Below, one piece after another: positions 5,392 to 5,998 of a DNA stretch of 5,998 bases; within the stretch, counting starts at the first letter, position 1; each line of letters starts with the position of its first letter. The DNA is taken from NCBI GenBank assembly GCA_002432795.1, contig DJGU01000114.1, forward strand, positions 2,047 through 8,044, written 5' to 3'. Position numbers and translations under genes: made by a program. Origin of the DNA: Anaerolineaceae bacterium UBA5838. GTDB lineage: Bacteria; Chloroflexota; Anaerolineae; Anaerolineales; Anaerolineaceae. The notes beneath the pieces are model-generated. The model did not search any database. It was not told the DNA's origin and saw only the letters and a program-made list of their open reading frames with translations.

Positions 5392-5998
5392 TTCTGTGCC
5401 TCGAATAGTTTTCCACTTGATTTTAACCCTTTTAGCAGATTTTCTTCCTGCCAGGGGAGAACGGTGCGCGGGTCAATCAGCAGCCAATCATCCTGAACTC
5501 TGGTGATGATTGGCGGGTCGGCTTCGCGCAGAAGCGCCGCAAATTTTGTAGGTGATTTGACTTTGAAAGCAAGCAGGCAAGTGGGCAGGGTCTCTCCGGG
5601 CAGGCTGCCGCCTCCAACGGTGGAAAACCCTTCAAGAGCGCTGCCAGCCTGAAGATGGTCGATCCACCTGTGCACCTGCTCAGTCAGATCTTCAAGCGAG
5701 CGGGAAAGCATCATGTAGAGTGGAATTTCCACCTCAGTTTTGCCTCTCAGGTATTGCTCGAGCGTGGCTGAAAGCGCTACCAGGCAGAGTTTGTCCGCCC
5801 GAATCGCTCGATAGAGGGGGTGACGGCGGATTTTGGCGAGCAGATCGCCATGCCCGACCAGAATACCAGCCTGGGGACCTCCCAGGAGCTTATCGCCCGA
5901 GAAACAGACCAGGTCTGCCCCTTTTGCGAGCACTTCCTGCACGGTGGGTTCATGCGCCAGACCGTATTTGGCTGTGTCCAGAAAGGCACCGGAGCCTA
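5388..5998 (-). CDS. selA: L-seryl-tRNA(Sec) selenium transferase SelA, C-terminal part (runs off right edge)
   Basis: 202 residues are visible; the frame stays open to the right edge, so the N-terminus lies outside. SelA is a PLP enzyme that converts seryl-tRNA(Sec) to selenocysteinyl-tRNA(Sec) using selenophosphate from SelD. The fragment starts GSGAFLDTAKYGLAHEPTVQ and contains the signature FSGDKLLGGPQAGILVG. Its Lys (codon at 5889-5891) is the PLP-binding residue, Lys295 in E. coli. It is followed by HPLYRAIRADK and, later, GGGSLPGETLPT. About 166 residues follow the Lys, close to the 168 in E. coli SelA, so the C-terminus is complete. A GTG codon at 5940-5942 is not the start, since SelA homology continues upstream of it. 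SelA-like paralogues with other functions exist, but the intact signature favours true SelA. selB, selD and the tRNA(Sec) gene selC are not in the window. The stop overlaps the peptidase start. Confidence 0.93.
   Translation of the reverse strand, partial: GSGAFLDTAKYGLAHEPTVQEVLAKGADLVCFSGDKLLGGPQAGILVGHGDLLAKIRRHPLYRAIRADKLCLVALSATLEQYLRGKTEVEIPLYMMLSRSLEDLTEQVHRWIDHLQAGSALEGFSTVGGGSLPGETLPTCLLAFKVKSPTKFAALLREADPPIITRVQDDWLLIDPRTVLPWQEENLLKGLKSSGKLFEAQK
5399..5402 (-). promoter_or_regulatory. Ribosome-binding site of the M24 peptidase gene inside selA
   Basis: GAGG on the minus strand, seven bases before the peptidase ATG at 5389-5391 and inside the final codons of selA. Together with the ATGA stop/start overlap it indicates translational coupling and fixes the peptidase start. 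Confidence 0.65.

Noticed and set aside
5940..5942. GTG as the start of a 184-residue SelA-like protein
   Set aside because: The frame continues to the window edge and the upstream residues (GSGAFLDTAKYGLAHEPT) match SelA, so the gene is cut by the window and not short.

Overview
The window holds six protein-coding genes, all on the minus strand, so it reads right to left. The two outermost genes are cut by the window edges. Codons are mixed with a slight G+C excess. The LysM protein has a proline/threonine-rich extracellular linker, a small M1-type peptidase is anchored as a lipoprotein, and an intergenic gap is filled with hairpin repeats. Together these remind me most of Chloroflexota (Anaerolineae-like) genomes. 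That placement rests on general resemblance, not on a marker gene.

Right half (3117-5998, transcribed leftward): a tight gene series runs selA (C-terminal two fifths only), an M24 Xaa-Pro-type peptidase, then tsaD. selA and the peptidase overlap by four bases (ATGA), and the peptidase and tsaD are one base apart. After 45 bp comes an OsmC/YhfA-like thiol protein (2652-3071). These four are probably co-transcribed. Two of them act on tRNA: SelA makes selenocysteinyl-tRNA, and TsaD makes the t6A modification of ANN-decoding tRNAs. The other two suggest peptide turnover and peroxide or thiol defence.

Middle (2034-2651): 618 bp without a credible gene. It contains five copies (A-E) of a roughly 65-71 bp imperfect inverted repeat. 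Around the middle there is a separate G/C-rich palindrome of another type. A and B form one group and C, D and E another, with about 137 bp of mostly non-repeat sequence between them.

Left part (1-2033): a lipoprotein with a complete M1 metallopeptidase active site (HELMH, then Glu 19 residues on, plus a Tyr pair). It is followed by a single-pass membrane protein whose LysM domain is cut by the left edge. The LysM gene has its own promoter-like sequence (TTGACA, 17 bp, TATTAT), so it is probably transcribed separately from the peptidase gene.

No mobile-element gene, CRISPR array, tRNA, rRNA or recognisable new defence or metabolic system is visible. The least explained part is the repeat cluster.
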